Assembly: GCA_030765065.1 (NCBI GenBank)
Contig: CM060989.1
Span: 38,679,501 to 38,743,500, forward strand
Origin: Deroplatys truncata
Taxonomy: Eukaryota > Arthropoda > Insecta > Mantodea > Mantidae
Reading direction: 5' to 3'
DNA: 64,000 bases
The position numbers and the translations under genes are program-made. Of the stretch, positions 61,080 to 64,000 are shown in pieces. Below the pieces are notes generated by a model that was not told the origin of the DNA, made no database searches, and saw only the letters and a program-made list of their open reading frames with translations. Every line of letters starts with the position of its first letter. Position 1 is the first letter of the stretch.

Positions 61080-61249
61080 ATGTCTTGCTTTCAAACAATT
61101 ACCTTCTATCTTTGTCTTCTTCTCCTCTTCATGGATTAGGCTGATTCCTCTTGCGTCTTTACAGTGTGTCCTTCTCTGCCTTACCACGTCTCTATTGGAA
61201 AGCTGTTTGGTACCTTCCTAACATGTTCTATTTCTACCTTTGTAATAGG

Positions 61250-61334
61250 AAAAAAAGCTTGCTGCGGAACATAGGACTCGAACCCACAATGCTTGCTTCT
61301 GAAGCACTGCCTTTAACCACCCAGCTATATTGTA
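61250..61334 (-). ncRNA. tRNA-like module 5, unit 2
   Basis: As unit 1, but the A box has one change (TAGCTGGGTGG). T arm, hairpin and T7 are identical. Confidence 0.55.
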
Positions 61335-61402
61335 ACTGATCGGGTAACCACCTTTTATCTTTATTAGTACAATGAAGACTAAACTTATAGCGGAAAGATG
61401 TT

Positions 61403-61475
61403 AAAAGGACAGCTTCAACACGAACCCGTATTCCTTGCGTTCAACTCACTGCCGTTAACCACTCGGCTATAGCAG
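61403..61475 (-). ncRNA. tRNA-like module 6, unit 2
   Basis: As unit 1; A box at 61469-61459, T4 at 61406-61403. Confidence 0.55.
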
Positions 61476-61536
61476 AGCTAACATAAAAGTCACTTTTTTA
61501 CCTTTATTAGTGCACTGAAGATTAAAGTTAATAGTG

Positions 61537-61612
61537 AAAAACGTTAAACTAATAACTGTGACGCGAACCCACGATTCTTGCACCGTAGTCTGTAACCCTA
61601 ACCACCGCGCCC
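61537..61612 (-). ncRNA. tRNA-like module 7, unit 2
   Basis: As unit 1, with an improved B box GTGGGTTCGCGTC; T5 at 61541-61537. Confidence 0.55.
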
Positions 61613-61689
61613 GGTGCTGTTGTGAAATACACTGCCTTACTTCTACTAGTTATGGCTTTTATGATACACCGTGTGTCCATTCAGGTAGG

Positions 61690-61760
61690 AAAAAAACTAA
61701 ATTGGACCAGAACCTGCGATACTTTTGATTAGAACTGGTTGCCTTACCCATGCAACTATG
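61690..61760 (-). ncRNA. tRNA-like module 8, unit 2
   Basis: As unit 1; B box GCAGGTTCTGGTCC, T7 at 61696-61690. Confidence 0.5.
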
Positions 61761-62278
61761 CATCCAGTAAGAAACTCGCCCTTAGATTGTTCTTATGCTT
61801 CCTGAATGGTAAACACGCATGTATTTGAATCCTTACGGACTTGGAATCCTAAAATCTCAAACTTCGATTATCGTCAAAAGCCATCATATCTGCATACACC
61901 TCCAAGTTCTATGGAAATAATGTACTTCTGAATTCGAAATTACGTTCCGCACGTTTTACGTAACAAACGCTGTGTATTCGTAAATATCCGAAAACTCCGA
62001 CCAGATCTGAATTCTGCTAATTTTCAAATTTTCTAACGAGATATATCACGTGACTCAAATACTCGTTTGTACCGCTGAATTGTACCATTCAAATTTTCTG
62101 CAGAATCCACACCATAACTTGCACACCCCATAACCTCTTTCTAAGTTCAAATATCGAAATTTTTCTGCTCGACTTCAGATCCCAAAGCACACTGGAAACC
62201 GAATTTCTCTTTCACACGCAAAATCTCGGTATGGAATTTTTTGGTAGAATACAATACTGCATCACTTACGTTACTATA

Positions 62279-63013
62279 ATAAATGAAGAAGAGCGCAGGT
62301 ATGTGCATAGTTTCACTTTTACTCCTGTGTCTTTACTTCACATAGGGAGAAAAGGTAACGTTCGCATTTTCTTTCTCGCAGTTTACACAAACACTAATTA
62401 CTTGGTTCGCCATATATTTAGCTTCTGCAAAGCTTGTGGTGGAAACCATGAACTACAAACATGTCGATGGCACTGCACATGCTCTGGTTTGGGCCCATAT
62501 AACATGGCATTTGTTGCGCAAAACTCCGTCCGTATTTGTTCTCTTCCTCAAGAGCTCTGCGACGCGTAGCGTTGCTGGCAGGGAGAGCATGTCCTAGCAC
62601 GAAGGAGTTTCACTGAGATTCTTGTCGGGTCTTTTATATCATATATTCCTCATACGGCCGCTTTTGCACCTTGAAAGATGACCCTGTTGACAGACTGGTG
62701 ATGCCTAGGTATGAGAAGTTGTTTACCTCCTGCATACCAGCTTTTTCATTGGCTGCTACTCTTGCTCCATTCTTAAATACCGTAACTAGAAACATGCTTG
62801 TTCTTATTGACTTGTACATCGTCACTTTAAGCCCATTCCTTTAGATTGTTCACCGCTGTTTGGAGGTCTTCTCTGTTTCGTGCTCCTATTACCATGTCAT
62901 CTGCGTATGCATACATAACAACCGGCAGATTTCTTGTTATCATGGTGAAGTCTATTGTAGCAATGTTAATAGGTGTGAGGCTAAGGGATCATCCTGTAGT
63001 ATTCCGTTTTTTG
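62279..63013 (-). pseudogene. LINE RT fragment, next copy in the array
   Basis: Same content as 58950-59693, including YADDMVIGARNREDLQTA and NFSYLGITSLSTG on the minus strand. A small deletion (CTGTTTTTT lost near 62336) distinguishes it. Confidence 0.75.
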
Positions 63014-64000
63014 CTTACGTTACTATACGTAATAGAGAAAGTAAGAACCTAATCAATAGGACACTTGAGCGCAAGATGTGCTTGCCAACTTGCAACACGT
63101 GTGTTACTTCTTTCATTGGCTGAGTGGTCAGCCCACGGATTTGGTAGTCCGGATATCCTGGTTCGATACGCATCTTGGGGTTTTGTTTTTTTAAAGGTTT
63201 CTTTTAAAAATAGATTTCAAAATTTTTGCATTAGGACCATTCTTTACACTCAACATGTCACGAAATAGTTTAAATTTTTGCCCTAGCTTTAGTGGTATTG
63301 AAATTACAGCTCTCTAAAGCGGACTGTCATAAACTTTGACACGTCATAAAACGCAAATAAATAGGAATTTCGACCAGCGAAGGCCAGATTCGTGATCCTG
63401 GCATTCGAAACCATAGGCATACCAAATTTCATCCAAATCGGTGAGGGTCATTAGCCCAGAGGTCCGGATGGAAGCCAGTTTTGGCTGTTTTCTGAAAAAT
63501 AAAAGTATTAATATCTCTGCTTCTGCACCACATTTTGCACATTACAAAGTATGAAAAAATTCGCAAAAAAAATTAGCTTCCTGAGAAAAATTAGTTGAAG
63601 ACTGTAGCTTTGTCCGTTCAGGAATTATTCGCGTTCAAAGTTTCGAAAAGAGGTCCAAAATCCAAACCTTGCCATTTTTTGGCGTCCGAGAAAAAAATCT
63701 CTGTTTTCGGCGTGATTTGAAAGTTGTCGTCGAGCAGAATTCGGGGCCGGTCTTGGATTTTCGATATCTGAATTTATAAAGAAGTTATGACGTGTGAAAG
63801 TTATGGTGTGCATTATGCAGAAAATTTGAAGTGTATTTATTCAGCAGTACAATCGAATAATTGAGTCATATGATATCTCGTTTGAAAGCTGAAGATCAGC
63901 AGAATTCAGATCTTGCCTTAGTTTTGCGAAATTTTCAATTATACAGGAGTTATGACGTAAAACGTGCAGAATGGACACACGTTGTGTTACAAACGGCATA
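62693..64000 (+). repeat. Tandem array unit 3, truncated by the window edge
   Basis: Follows unit 2 through module 1 and the left palindrome arm and stops before module 2. The array therefore continues beyond the window. Unit 3 has TAGCAATGTTAATAGG where unit 2 has TAGCTATGTTAAAAGG. Confidence 0.9.
63110..63192 (+). ncRNA. tRNA-like module 1, unit 3
   Basis: TTGGCTGAGTGG, GGTTCGATACG and T7 as in units 1 and 2. Modules 2-8 of this unit lie beyond the window. Confidence 0.55.

Larger units (their letters stand above)
59694..62278. mobile_element. Foldback-like element with eight tRNA-like modules (unit 2)
   Basis: Same structure as in unit 1: terminal CTTACGTTACTATA, mirrored arms at about 60385-60675 and 61930-62200, and modules in the same order and orientation. 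Confidence 0.7.
59373..62692 (+). repeat. Tandem array unit 2 (3320 bp)
   Basis: Head-to-tail repeat of unit 1 with the same internal order. The foldback-like element is 59694-62278. Several bases differ in the tRNA-like modules, for example a better B box in module 2 (GAGTTCGTGTC) and module 7 (GTGGGTTCGCG). Confidence 0.9.

Noticed and set aside
55795-64000. CRISPR-like array
   Set aside because: Repeats are 3.3 kb and 140 bp with related spacers in a eukaryotic context; nothing fits CRISPR.

Overview
This is a eukaryotic, AT-rich, intron- and transposon-dominated window, most likely from an arthropod and probably an insect. The basis is the mix of Penelope-like retroelements, several mariner/Tc1-type families, an I-group LINE with RNase H, tRNA-derived SINEs, and split coding exons with clean GT/AG borders. 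No prokaryotic or organellar features were seen.

One host gene runs through most of the window on the + strand. Nine exons (3810-51794) chain together in phase and give about 563 residues with no internal stop. Exons 7 and 8 join into a segment (EAWLDHIYMHRIKF then GALQLLVDF) that I recognise as the conserved C-terminal part of CCDC142. The N-terminal exon(s) are not seen and probably lie left of the window. About 46 kb of the gene is intron, and nearly all recognisable intron content is transposable elements.

Layout: 1-2330, Penelope-like element (PLE), minus strand. 2711-3548, short non-autonomous repeat (family B). 3810-6137, exons 1-2, separated by a mariner carrying a SINE. 6262-6989, Harbinger-like MITE. 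7000-9650, possible solo LTR and unassigned sequence. 9655-10440, PLE end. 10489-10888, a (TTTC)n tract that abuts exon 3. 11243-13445, family R repeat, LINE remnant and a second SINE. 13830-19835, an apparently complete I-group LINE with both ORFs open. 20577-30480, exons 4-5 among LINE, PLE, Tigger-like and mariner copies. 31219-46850, exons 6-8 among nested DNA transposons, including one element interrupted by both a mariner and a Jockey-type LINE. 47814-51040, SINE, mariner and PLE. 51649-51794, last exon. 52319-54139, family R element split by a pogo/Tigger-like insertion.

The most unusual region is the right end (56044-64000). It is a head-to-tail array of a near-identical unit of about 3.32-3.33 kb. 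Each unit contains a large imperfect palindrome (about 2.59 kb) with eight tRNA-like modules: four forward in the left half and four reverse in the right half. Seven of them are spaced about 140 bp apart. Each module has an A-box-like block, a B-box-like block (degenerate in some) and a following T-run, so each has the layout of a small Pol III transcription unit but lacks a convincing tRNA acceptor stem. A second theme is a hammerhead-ribozyme-like motif that recurs eight times at PLE ends.
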